A stretch of DNA of 64,000 nt, taken from positions 170,484-234,483 of the forward strand of contig NZ_OCNE01000009.1 of NCBI RefSeq assembly GCF_900230195.1, read 5' to 3'. Source of the DNA: Streptomyces zhaozhouensis (GTDB taxonomy: Bacteria > Actinomycetota > Actinomycetes > Streptomycetales > Streptomycetaceae). How positions within the stretch are numbered: the stretch's first letter is position 1; the number at the start of each line of letters is the position of its first letter. The notes under the pieces were generated by a model. It was not told the DNA's origin. It made no database searches and saw only the letters and a list, made by a program, of their open reading frames with translations. The position numbers were made by a program, and so were the translations under genes. This document shows, in pieces, positions 40,943-49,150 of this stretch.

Positions 40943-41950
40943 ATGCGTGCTGTCACCATTCCCGAGCCCGGCGGTCCCGAGGCACTGGTCTGGGCCGAGG
41001 TCCCCGATCCGACACCCGGCCCGGGTGAAGTGCTGCTGGAGGTCGCCTCCAGCGGCGTGAACCGGGCCGACGTCCTGCAACGCCAGGGCTTCTACGACCC
41101 GCCGCCCGGCGCCTCGCCCTACCCGGGGCTGGAGTGCGCGGGCCGGGTGGCCGCGCTCGGCCCGGGGGTGAGCGGCTGGCGGGTCGGCGACGAGGCGTGC
41201 GCGCTGCTCTCCGGCGGCGGCTACGCCGAGCTGGTCAGCGTTCCGGCGGGTCAACTGCTGCCGGTCCCCGAAGGGGTGGGACTGCTCGCGGCCGGCGGAC
41301 TGCCCGAGGTGGCGTGCACGGTGTGGTCCAACGTCTTCGGCGTGGCCGGGCTGCGTTCCGGCGAGACGCTGCTGGTGCACGGCGGGGCGAGCGGGATCGG
41401 GACGTTCGCGATCCAGCTGGCGAAGGCGTTCGGCGCGCGGGTCGCGGTGACCGCGGGCAGCGCCGAGAAGCTCGAACGGTGCCGGGAGCTGGGCGCCGAC
41501 CTGCTGATCAACTACCGGGAGGACGACTTCGTCGAGGAGCTGCGGCGGGTCGGCGGCGCGGACGTGATCCTGGACATCGTGGGCGGCCGCTATCTGGCGC
41601 GAAACGTCGAGGCGCTGGCGACCGGCGGCCGGCTGGCCGTGATCGGCCTCCAGGGCGGCGCGCGCGGGGAGTTGCCGCTGGGCAGGCTGCTGGCGCTGCG
41701 CGGCTCCGTCAGCGCCACCTCGCTGCGTGCCCGGCCGCCGGAGGAGAAGGCGGCGATCGTCGCCGAGGTGGCCGCCCGGGTCTGGCCGCTGGTGGCCGAG
41801 GGGCGACTGCGCCCGGTGATCGACCGGCTGCTGCCGCTGCCCGAGGCGCCGTTGGCGCACGAGGTGCTGGAGGCCGGCGGACACGTGGGCAAGATCCTGC
41901 TGACCCCGACCGGCGAGGAGGGCGACCTCACCGCGCCGCGCCCGGCCTGA
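40943..41950 (+). CDS. NAD(P)H-quinone oxidoreductase, zinc-independent MDR family
   Basis: A 335-residue medium-chain dehydrogenase/reductase of the quinone oxidoreductase (PIG3-like) type. It lacks the catalytic and structural zinc cysteines. GVNRADVLQRQGFYDPPPG and GLECAGRVAALG form the catalytic domain; the nucleotide-binding loop is LLVHGGASGIGTFAIQLAKAFGARV; the C-terminal APLAHEVLEAGGHVGKILL closes the fold. It should reduce quinones or other activated alkenes with NADPH in the cytoplasm. Start at 40943 is fixed by the leaderless promoter. It stands alone and is unrelated in position to the azoreductase at 14 kb. Confidence 0.92.
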   Translation: MRAVTIPEPGGPEALVWAEVPDPTPGPGEVLLEVASSGVNRADVLQRQGFYDPPPGASPYPGLECAGRVAALGPGVSGWRVGDEACALLSGGGYAELVSVPAGQLLPVPEGVGLLAAGGLPEVACTVWSNVFGVAGLRSGETLLVHGGASGIGTFAIQLAKAFGARVAVTAGSAEKLERCRELGADLLINYREDDFVEELRRVGGADVILDIVGGRYLARNVEALATGGRLAVIGLQGGARGELPLGRLLALRGSVSATSLRARPPEEKAAIVAEVAARVWPLVAEGRLRPVIDRLLPLPEAPLAHEVLEAGGHVGKILLTPTGEEGDLTAPRPA

Positions 41951-42101
41951 CCCCGGACCTCGGCCCCCGAACCCCGCACGCCGCGCCCCGCGTTCCGGCC
42001 ACCCGTCCGCCCGCACCCCCGTGCGTCCGAAATGCCCGACTGCTAGTGCTATGTCACGCTGGTCACATCGTTGACGGGATCACAGCGAAGGGTCGGGACT
42101 C

Positions 42102-42581
42102 GTGAGGCTGTGGGTGGGAATCGGGTTGGCCGGGGCGGTACTGCTGACCCTCGCCGCCTCCTTCTCCGCGTCGGCGTCCGCCGACGAGCGGGGCCGCGGC
42201 CGGGACGGCGAGCCGACCCCGGCGGCACCCGCCGACGAGACGGCCCCCGCCGACGGGATGCCTCCCGCGGACGAGACGCCCCCTGCGGACGAACGCGGCG
42301 CCCCGCCCGCGAACGGGTCCGCGCAGGAGCGCGCGAGCGGGTCCGCGCAGGAGCGCGGGGCCGAGACGGAAGCCGGGAACGACCCCGAGGAGCAGCGCGT
42401 CGCCCGCTGGCGCATCGTGGACCAGCCCTCCACCCGCTGGGAGGGCCGGGGCAGCGAGAGGCTGGCCCGCACCGGCGCGGGAACGGGCGGCGCGGTCTTC
42501 CCGGTACTGCCGCTCGGCGCCGGCCTGACCTGCGTCGGTCTGGGAGTCGGCCTCCTCGGCTACCGCCTGCGCCGCGCCTGA
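42102..42581 (+). CDS. Secreted, C-terminally anchored low-complexity protein
   Basis: A protein of 159 residues with a signal peptide (MRLWVGIGLAGAVLLTLAASFSASASA), a disordered Pro/Ala/Asp/Glu region with PADETPPADE and GSAQERASGSAQERG repeats (residues 35-90), and a C-terminal hydrophobic segment (FPVLPLGAGLTCVGLGVGLLGYRLRRA) typical of a wall or membrane anchor followed by a basic tail. It resembles sortase-like or membrane-anchored surface proteins, but no LPxTG is present (LARTGAGTGG). The start is the GTG at 42102, with AAGGG nine bases upstream. Function unknown. Confidence 0.7.
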   Translation: MRLWVGIGLAGAVLLTLAASFSASASADERGRGRDGEPTPAAPADETAPADGMPPADETPPADERGAPPANGSAQERASGSAQERGAETEAGNDPEEQRVARWRIVDQPSTRWEGRGSERLARTGAGTGGAVFPVLPLGAGLTCVGLGVGLLGYRLRRA

Positions 42582-42650
42582 CCACCCGCGCACCCCCCCG
42601 CCGCCACCCGGGCGCACACCCCGGCCCCACCAAGGGACTTACCACGTAAC

Positions 42651-42707
42651 ATACTCGGTAAGCAGGCTTGCCGGGACGCCCGCATACCCGGTATACATAC
42701 GCGGTAT
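42651..42707. promoter_or_regulatory. Three-copy PadR-type operator (ATAC-N3-GTAT)
   Basis: ATACTCGGTAA (42651-42661), ATACCCGGTAT (42684-42694, a perfect palindrome) and ATACGCGGTAT (42697-42707) share the form ATAC-NCG-GTAT. The last one overlaps the ATG of the PadR gene, and the whole cluster covers its promoter. This is what an autoregulated PadR operon should look like. Confidence 0.75.
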
Positions 42708-43329
42708 GTCGATCCGTTTCGGGCTACTGGCCCTCCTGGACCGGGGGCCTCGCTATGGCTCCCAGCTACGTGCCGAGTTCGAGTCCCGCACCGGCACCAC
42801 CTGGCCGTTGAACATCGGGCAGGTCTACACGACCCTCGGCCGCCTGGAGCGGGACGGCCTGATCAGACCGGAGGGCGGCGGGGACGCCAAGCAGCAGCTC
42901 TACGCCATCACCGACGAGGGGCGGCGTTCGCTCACCGAGTGGTTCAACCAGCCGGTCGACCGCACCCACCCCTCCCGCGACGAGCTGGCGATCAAGCTGG
43001 CGATGGCCGTCGGCACCCCCGGCGTCGACATGCGCGCGGTGATCCAGGGGCAGCGCCGCCACACCCTCTCCGCCATGCGGGACTACACCCGGCTCAAGGC
43101 CGACGCGATGAACGCCGACGGCTCGGCCCCCGACGACATCGCCTGGCTGCTCGTCCTCGAACAGCTGATCTTCTACGCCGAGGCCGAGGTCCGCTGGCTC
43201 GACCACTGCGAGTCACGGCTGGTGCGCCTCGCCGCCGCCCGGGCCACCCAGCCCCAGCCGCCGCCTCCCGAGGTGACCGAGACCGACCCGTCCGACGTCA
43301 CCACCCAGCCGAAGGGGGCCTCCCGATGA
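42706..43329 (+). CDS. PadR-family transcriptional regulator
   Basis: A 207-residue regulator. The PadR winged helix is in the first 85 residues (FGLLALLDRGPRYGSQLRAEFE, GQVYTTLGRLERDGLI, YAITDEGRRSLTEWF). A helical C-terminal dimerisation region (VDMRAVIQGQRRHTLSAMRDYTRLK) marks the Vir-like PadR subgroup, and the tail is disordered. It overlaps the ABC ATPase gene (ATGA) and is followed by a permease, so it most likely represses its own drug or lipid exporter and is released by a hydrophobic ligand. The ATG at 42706 lies inside the third operator repeat. Confidence 0.9.
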   Translation: MSIRFGLLALLDRGPRYGSQLRAEFESRTGTTWPLNIGQVYTTLGRLERDGLIRPEGGGDAKQQLYAITDEGRRSLTEWFNQPVDRTHPSRDELAIKLAMAVGTPGVDMRAVIQGQRRHTLSAMRDYTRLKADAMNADGSAPDDIAWLLVLEQLIFYAEAEVRWLDHCESRLVRLAAARATQPQPPPPEVTETDPSDVTTQPKGASR

Positions 43330-44108
43330 GCCAGAACACCCGCACCCACGACATACCGCCGGGCGACCCCGGCACGAGGAAGGAGAGCCCCGCCGTCCTG
43401 GAGCTGCGGCAGCTCAGCCGCACCCACGGTAGCGGCCCCGCCGCCGTGCACGCGCTGCGCGAGATCAACGTGACCGTGCGCGCCGGCGAGTTCGTCGCCG
43501 TGATGGGCCCCTCGGGCTCCGGCAAGTCCACCCTGCTGACCCTGGCCGGTGGCCTCGACACCGCGACCGGCGGCCAGGTCCTCGTCGAGGGGCAGGACCT
43601 CGGCGCGCTCAACCGTGCCGACCTGGCCAAGCTGCGGCGGACCTCCGTCGGCTACGTCTTCCAGGACTACAACCTGATCCCGGCGCTCACCGCCGTCGAG
43701 AACATCGCGCTCCCCCGCGAGCTGCACGGCGTGCGCCACCGCGCCGCCCGCAAGGAGGCGCTGGCCGCGCTGGAGGAGATGGGGCTGGCCGAGGTCGCCG
43801 ACCGCTTCCCCGACGAGATCTCCGGCGGCCAGCAGCAGCGGGTCGCCATCGCCCGCGCGCTGGTCGGCGACCGGCGGCTGCTGCTCGCCGACGAGCCGAC
43901 CGGCGCGCTGGACACCGAGACCAGCGACGCCGTGCTCGCGCTGCTGCGTCGCAGGTCGGACCAGGGCGCGGCCGTGGTGCTCGTGACCCACGAGACGCGG
44001 TTCGCCGCCTGGGCGGACCGGGTGGTCTTCCTGCGCGACGGCGTCGTCGTCGACGAGTCGGCGTCCAGCACGGCCGAGACCCTGCTCACCGGAGGGGGAG
44101 CCCGGTGA
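43326..44108 (+). CDS. ABC transporter ATP-binding protein (MacB/FtsE type)
   Basis: A 260-residue ATPase partner of an FtsX-like permease. Walker A is GPSGSGKST, the ABC signature is SGGQQQR, Walker B is LLLADEPTGALD and the switch His is in VTHE. The sequence GYVFQDYNLIPALTAVENIALP is typical of the LolD/MacB/antibiotic-peptide exporter group. It starts at ATG 43326 overlapping the PadR stop, and overlaps the permease start (GTGA), so all three are co-translated. The substrate is not known; antimicrobial peptides or lipids are the usual cargo. Confidence 0.95.
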   Translation: MSQNTRTHDIPPGDPGTRKESPAVLELRQLSRTHGSGPAAVHALREINVTVRAGEFVAVMGPSGSGKSTLLTLAGGLDTATGGQVLVEGQDLGALNRADLAKLRRTSVGYVFQDYNLIPALTAVENIALPRELHGVRHRAARKEALAALEEMGLAEVADRFPDEISGGQQQRVAIARALVGDRRLLLADEPTGALDTETSDAVLALLRRRSDQGAAVVLVTHETRFAAWADRVVFLRDGVVVDESASSTAETLLTGGGAR

Positions 44109-46957
44109 AGGCCGGCAGCACCTGGCGGCTGGCGCTGCGCGTCGCCCGCCGTGACGCGCTGCGCGCCAAGGGCCGCAGCGCCCTGGTGGTGGCCATGATC
44201 GCGCTGCCGATCGTGGGCGCCGTCGGCGCCGACCTCGCGGTGCGCAGCGGCAACCTGAGCGTGGCGGACAAGCTGGAGCGCGGCATCGGGCAGGCGGACG
44301 CCAGCTACGAGCTGACCGGCTCGGACCCGATCGCGCAGGACTTCGAGGGGAAGTGGACGACGCTCGACAACGGCGCCTCCTCCGAGGAGATCAGCGCCGA
44401 CGCGCCCGAGGTGCTCTGGGAGACGCCCGAGGAGCTGATCGCGCTGGCGGAGGAGGTGCTGCCGGAGGGGAGCAGCGCCCTCTTCGAGCGCACCGACTGG
44501 CAGCGCGCCACCACCGCCCACGGGGTGGACGACGCCGAGGTGGTGGAGACCGACCCCGGCCACCCGTTGGCCGAGGGCAAGCGGACGCTGCTCGACGGCG
44601 AGTGGCCGGAGAACGACGACGAGGTCGTGGCCAGCAGCGAGTTCCTCTCCGGCAGCGGCCTCTCGCTCGGCGACGAGGTGACGGTCAACGCCTGGGGCGA
44701 ACCGCTGGACGAGGGCACCACCTTCACCCTCGTCGGCGAGTACGAGGCGCCCTTCGAGCTGGACGTCAGCGAGCTGATCGTGCGGCCCGGCGCCATGAAC
44801 GACACCGCCAACGGCTGGGCCGTCGGGAAGCTGCTGGTCGACGTGCCGGGCGACACCGGCGTCGACTGGGAGCTGACGGAACGGGCCAACGAGGCCGGCT
44901 TCGTCGTCGTCTCCCGCGAACTCCACCTGAACCCGCCGTCGGAGAGCGTGCTGGCCCCCGAGGTCCTCGCGCTGGACTCCGGTTCCGGCGTGGACGGCAC
45001 CGGGGTCGCCGTCGCCGTGGTGGCGGTCTCGCTGGTGGTCCTGGAGGTCTGCCTGCTGGCCGGCCCCGCGTTCGCGGTCGGCGCCCGACGCTCGCGCCGC
45101 CAGCTCGGGCTGGTCGGCGCCAACGGCGGCGAACGGCGCCAGATGCGCGCCATCATGCTGGCCAGCGGGGTCGTGCTCGGCGCGATGGCGGCGGTGATCG
45201 GCCTCATCGGCGGTATCGCGCTGGTGATGCTGGTCAAACCGCTGCTGGAAGGGCAGATGGGCACCCGGTTCGGCAGCTGGGACTTCCGCTGGCTGGAACT
45301 CGGCGGCATCGCGGCGTTCGCCGTGCTGATCGGGCTGATGGCCGCCGTGATCCCGGCCTACAACGCGGCCCGCACGCCGGTGCTCGCCTCGCTGACCGGC
45401 CGGCGCGGGGTGCGGCACAGCAGCCGGGTGCTGCCGCTGGTCGGCGGCTGCATGTTGCTCTTCGGCACCTCGCTCGCGCTGCTCGGCGGGCTGCTGCTGG
45501 GCGAGACCATTCCCGTGGCGGCGGGCGCCGTCATCGCGGAGCTCGGCCTGGTGGCCTGCACCCCGATGCTGGTGGGCGCGTTCGGCCGGCTGGCCCGTTG
45601 GCTGCCGCTGACCCCGAGGCTGGCGCTGCGTGACGCGGCCCGCAACCGGGGGCGCACCGCGCCCGCAGTCGCCGCCGTGCTGGCGGCCGTCGCCGGCACC
45701 GTGGCCGTCGCCACCGTGACGGTCAGCGACGAGGCGAAGATGCGCAGCGAGTACCAGGCGCAGCTGCCGGACGGCAACGCGGCGCTCATGGCGTACGACG
45801 CGGACGGCGCCACCACCCTCGACCAGGCCAGGACCTCGGCGGAACGCGAGCTGCGCGTCAACGAGCGGCAGGACCTGGCGAAGGCCGTGCCGGGACCGCT
45901 GAACTGCGAGACCACCGACGACGGGTGGAGCACCTGGACCTACTGCGGCGACGTCGGGCCGCTGCCGGCCGACGGTGCCGAGTGCCCGGCCTACACCGAG
46001 GACGCCGATGCGATGGCCCCGGAGGACCGCCGTGCCGCGTTGACCAGCCCGCTGTGTGACGGCGGCGGGGGCATCGTCGGCGGCATCTCCGAGCCCGTGC
46101 TGATCCTGGAGCCGGAGGCCCTGGCCCTGCTCGGCCTCGACGAGCCGGGCGCCGCCGAGGCGCTGGCCGCGGGGAAGGCGCTGGTCGCCCACGAGGACCT
46201 CCTCGACGGGCCGGACGACGTGCGGCTGGGCGCCTTCACCAAGGAGGCCGAGGAGTACGACGACCTGGGCCTGCCGGTCGACGCCCCCGACAGGGAGGTC
46301 ACGCTCCCCGCGCACGTGCTGGAGGACGGCGACGACGCGCCGCTGGTGATCATCACCCCGGAGATGGCGACCGAGGCCGGCTTCGCCCCGCTGGACAGGG
46401 GCACCGTCTACGACCTGGACGAGACCCCGGGCGAGAGCGCCCAGCAGGCGGTCGACGCCGACATCGAGATGCTCGGCGGCAACGTGACGTTCCGCGTGGA
46501 GGACGGGTACAAGGAGAAGAACTCGCTGGCGCTGCTGGTGCTGGCGCTCTTCGCCACCGTGATCACCATCGGCGCGGCCGGCATCGCCACCGGCCTGGCG
46601 CAGGCGGACGCGGCGGCCGACCTCTCCACGCTCTCCGCGGTGGGCGCCACGCCGCGGCTGCGGCGGGCGCTGTCCGGACTCCAGTGCGGGCTGATCGCCG
46701 CGATGGGCGTACTGCTGGGAGCGGTCTCCGGGCTCATCCCGGCGGTCGGCCTCCGGCTGGTGGAGCACCGCGCCGACCTCGACTGGTGGCAGCCCCGGTG
46801 GGACGCGGGCGAGACGGCGCTGCCGCGCCCCGAGATGTTCATCGAGCTGCCGTGGATGACCTTCCTCCAGCTGATCGTCGTGGTCCCGCTGGTCGCCTGG
46901 CTGCTGGCCACGCTGCTGACCCGCTCGCGCGTGCCCCTGGCTCGGCGGATCGGGTGA
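44105..46957 (+). CDS. FtsX-like permease of the PadR-linked ABC transporter
   Basis: A 950-residue permease starting at GTG 44105. The first helix lies near residues 28-45 (LVVAMIALPIVGAVGA), followed by an extracellular domain of about 240 residues. Two FtsX cores follow: GVAVAVVAVSLVVLEVCLLAG with ANGGERRQMRAIMLASGVVLGAM, and later LALLVLALFATVITIGAAGIATGL with GATPRLRRALSGLQCGLIAAM. A second extracellular loop, rich in Asp/Glu and with Cys pairs, lies between. The duplicated FtsX architecture suggests a MacB/mechanotransmission-type exporter acting on membrane lipids or peptides. Its codon use matches its neighbours. Confidence 0.93.
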   Translation: MKAGSTWRLALRVARRDALRAKGRSALVVAMIALPIVGAVGADLAVRSGNLSVADKLERGIGQADASYELTGSDPIAQDFEGKWTTLDNGASSEEISADAPEVLWETPEELIALAEEVLPEGSSALFERTDWQRATTAHGVDDAEVVETDPGHPLAEGKRTLLDGEWPENDDEVVASSEFLSGSGLSLGDEVTVNAWGEPLDEGTTFTLVGEYEAPFELDVSELIVRPGAMNDTANGWAVGKLLVDVPGDTGVDWELTERANEAGFVVVSRELHLNPPSESVLAPEVLALDSGSGVDGTGVAVAVVAVSLVVLEVCLLAGPAFAVGARRSRRQLGLVGANGGERRQMRAIMLASGVVLGAMAAVIGLIGGIALVMLVKPLLEGQMGTRFGSWDFRWLELGGIAAFAVLIGLMAAVIPAYNAARTPVLASLTGRRGVRHSSRVLPLVGGCMLLFGTSLALLGGLLLGETIPVAAGAVIAELGLVACTPMLVGAFGRLARWLPLTPRLALRDAARNRGRTAPAVAAVLAAVAGTVAVATVTVSDEAKMRSEYQAQLPDGNAALMAYDADGATTLDQARTSAERELRVNERQDLAKAVPGPLNCETTDDGWSTWTYCGDVGPLPADGAECPAYTEDADAMAPEDRRAALTSPLCDGGGGIVGGISEPVLILEPEALALLGLDEPGAAEALAAGKALVAHEDLLDGPDDVRLGAFTKEAEEYDDLGLPVDAPDREVTLPAHVLEDGDDAPLVIITPEMATEAGFAPLDRGTVYDLDETPGESAQQAVDADIEMLGGNVTFRVEDGYKEKNSLALLVLALFATVITIGAAGIATGLAQADAAADLSTLSAVGATPRLRRALSGLQCGLIAAMGVLLGAVSGLIPAVGLRLVEHRADLDWWQPRWDAGETALPRPEMFIELPWMTFLQLIVVVPLVAWLLATLLTRSRVPLARRIG

Positions 46958-46978
46958 GGGTCGTTGCATGATGGAGGT

Positions 46979-47539
46979 ATGACTCAGCCGAGGAACGAAT
47001 CGCCGCAGGAGAACGCCCAGGTCCTGGTCGTCGGCCCGGACGGGATGGCGCTGAGCGGCCCGGTCGGCCGGGACGGTGAGGAGGGCCACTCCGAGACACC
47101 GGTCACGGAGATGGTGGAGCAGCCGGCGAAGGTCATGCGCATCGGCAGCATGATCAAGCAGCTTCTGGAGGAGGTGAAGGCGGCCCCGCTGGACGAGGCC
47201 AGCCGGGTGCGACTCAAGGAGATCCACACGAGTTCGGTCAAGGAGCTGGAGGAGGGCCTCGCGCCGGAGCTGGTGGCCGAACTGGAACGGCTGTCGCTGC
47301 CGTTCACCAACGACGGGGTGCCCACGGAGGCCGAGCTGCGCGTCGCCCAGGCACAGCTGGTCGGCTGGTTGGAAGGGCTCTTCCACGGCATCCAGACGGC
47401 GCTGTTCGCGCAGCAGATGGCGGCACGGGCGCAGCTGGAGCAGATGCGCAGGGCGCTTCCGCCCGGCGCGCTGGGGCCGGAGGAGGCGTCCCCGGAAGAC
47501 CCCCACCAGGGCGGCGCCCGCTCGGGCCCCTACCTGTAA
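46979..47539 (+). CDS. bpa: Bacterial proteasome activator Bpa (PafE)
   Basis: A 186-residue ring-forming proteasome activator. The helical core (KVMRIGSMIKQLLEEVKAAPLDEASRVRLKEIH; ELRVAQAQLVGWLEGLFHGIQTALFAQQMAARAQLEQM) matches the actinobacterial four-helix Bpa fold. The C-terminus ends in GPYL, the HbYX-like tail that opens the 20S gate without ATP. It delivers unfolded proteins for degradation. The ATG at 46979 is taken as the start; a TTG at 46964 in the same frame is an alternative. It follows the permease by 21 bases but is unrelated to it in function, so co-transcription is probably incidental. Confidence 0.92.
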   Translation: MTQPRNESPQENAQVLVVGPDGMALSGPVGRDGEEGHSETPVTEMVEQPAKVMRIGSMIKQLLEEVKAAPLDEASRVRLKEIHTSSVKELEEGLAPELVAELERLSLPFTNDGVPTEAELRVAQAQLVGWLEGLFHGIQTALFAQQMAARAQLEQMRRALPPGALGPEEASPEDPHQGGARSGPYL

Positions 47540-47552
47540 GCCGACCGCACAC

Positions 47553-47593
47553 GGTTCCCCGCGCCCCCGACAGGAAGGGGGTCGCGGGGAACC
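47553..47593. terminator. Bidirectional terminator-like hairpin, dispersed repeat family
   Basis: GGTTCCCCGCG (47553-47563) pairs perfectly with CGCGGGGAACC (47583-47593), and inner C and G runs extend the stem. It lies between the convergent bpa and E2 genes. GCGCGAGC and ACCGGGGCGAGGACGACGA follow, as in the array at 11.9-12.4 kb. Confidence 0.75.
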
Positions 47594-47660
47594 GCGCGAG
47601 CGGCCGGGCACCGGGGCGAGGACGACGATCCGCCCCGGCCCCGCGCGCGGGTGGTCGCGG

Positions 47661-49124
47661 TCACGTCCAGGTGATCAGCTTCTTCGGGTGCTCCAGCACC
47701 GCCGCGACGTCGCCGAGGAGGCGGGAGCCCAGCTCCCCGTCGATCAGCCGGTGGTCGAAGGAGAGCGCCAACGTCGTCACCTTGCGCGGCTTGATCTTGC
47801 CCTTGTGCACCCACGGCTGGTCCTTGATCGCGCCGAAGGCGAGAATCGCGGACTCCCCCGGGTTGAGGATCGGCGTCCCGGTGTCGATGCCGAAGACCCC
47901 GATGTTGGTGATCGTGACGGTCCCGCCGCGCATGTCGGCGGGGCTGCTCTTGCCCTCCCTCGCCGTGCTGATCAGGTCGCCGAGCGCGCGCGACAGTTCG
48001 GGCAGGGTCTTGGCGTGGGCGTCCTTGATGTTGGGCACCAGCAGCCCGCGCGGGGTGGCGGCGGCGATGCCCAGGTTGACGTAGTCCTTGTAGACGATCT
48101 CCTGGCGTTCCTCGTCCCAGGCCGCGTTGGCCTCCGGGTTCCGCCGCAGGCCGACCAGGAGCGCCCTGGCCACCAGCAGCAGCGGGTTGACCCGCAGCCC
48201 GGCCATGTCGGGGTCGCTCTTCAGCCGCTCCACCAGCCTGATGGTCCTGGTGATGTCGACGGTGACGAACTCCGTCACGTGCGGCGCGGTGAACGCGCTG
48301 TCCACCATCGCCTGCGCGGTGGCCTTGCGCACCCCGCGCACCGGGACCCGCCGTTCACGGATCGCCGCCAGCGACTGCGGCTCCACCGCCGGGCTCTCCC
48401 GCTCACCCTCGGCGGCGGGGAGCGGCTCGAACGCGGGAGCCGCCGGCGCCACGGGCGCGGCCGGCGCCGCCGACTCCGCGGCCGCGCGCACGTCGTCCCT
48501 GGTCACCACGTTGCCCGGCCCGGTGGGCGGCACGGCGGCCAGGTCGACGCCGAGGTCCTTGGCCAGCTTGCGCACCGGGGGCTTGGCGAGCACGCCGGAA
48601 CGCCCGGGCAGCGACGCGCCGTTGGTCGCCGGCGGCGCGGCGGCGGCCGGCGGCGCCTCGGGGGCGGCGGCGGGCGCCGGGGCCGCCTTGCGGGGGCGCC
48701 GCCGGCTGCTGGCCGCCGAGACGCCGTAGCCGACGAGCACCGGCTCGCGCGCCGGCTCCTTCTCCCGCGTCTCGGGCTCCCGGGGCGCGGGCGTCGGCCC
48801 GGCCTCGGTCCGCGCCTCGGGTTCTGGGTCACCCCCGGGCCCGGTGTCGGACGCGTCGTCACCGCCGCCGGTGTCGACGGTGATGATCGGGGTGCCGACC
48901 TCCACCGTGCTGCCCTCGGGGAAGAGGATCTCGCCGACCAGCCCGTCGTAGGGGATCGGCAGCTCGACCGCCGCCTTGGCGGTCTCCACCTCCACCACGA
49001 CCTGGCCGTCCGTCACCGCGTCCCCCGGCTGGACCAGCCACTTCAGGATCTCGGCCTCCGTGAGCCCCTCGCCCACGTCCGGCATTCGGAACTCGCGGTA
49101 GCGCTGTTGTTGTGCCGCAGCCAT
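47661..49124 (-). CDS. bkdC: 2-oxoacid dehydrogenase E2, dihydrolipoamide acyltransferase
   Basis: A 487-residue E2 core protein. The lipoyl domain spans 9-85, with the lipoylated Lys50 in VEVETAKAAVELP. A Pro/Ala-rich linker follows, then the peripheral-subunit binding domain (PPVRKLAKDLGVDLAAVPPTG), another linker and the acyltransferase domain (about 275-487) with the catalytic His and Asp in SFDHRLIDG. It forms the core of a branched-chain-type dehydrogenase with the two upstream E1 genes. No E3 gene is present, so lipoamide dehydrogenase must come from elsewhere. ATG 49124 or GTG 49130 could be the start; GAGGAG lies upstream of both. The E1beta stop is 26 bases upstream. Confidence 0.93.
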   Translation of the reverse strand: MAAAQQQRYREFRMPDVGEGLTEAEILKWLVQPGDAVTDGQVVVEVETAKAAVELPIPYDGLVGEILFPEGSTVEVGTPIITVDTGGGDDASDTGPGGDPEPEARTEAGPTPAPREPETREKEPAREPVLVGYGVSAASSRRRPRKAAPAPAAAPEAPPAAAAPPATNGASLPGRSGVLAKPPVRKLAKDLGVDLAAVPPTGPGNVVTRDDVRAAAESAAPAAPVAPAAPAFEPLPAAEGERESPAVEPQSLAAIRERRVPVRGVRKATAQAMVDSAFTAPHVTEFVTVDITRTIRLVERLKSDPDMAGLRVNPLLLVARALLVGLRRNPEANAAWDEERQEIVYKDYVNLGIAAATPRGLLVPNIKDAHAKTLPELSRALGDLISTAREGKSSPADMRGGTVTITNIGVFGIDTGTPILNPGESAILAFGAIKDQPWVHKGKIKPRKVTTLALSFDHRLIDGELGSRLLGDVAAVLEHPKKLITWT

Positions 49125-49150
49125 CGTCACGACTCTCCTCAGCCTCTCCC

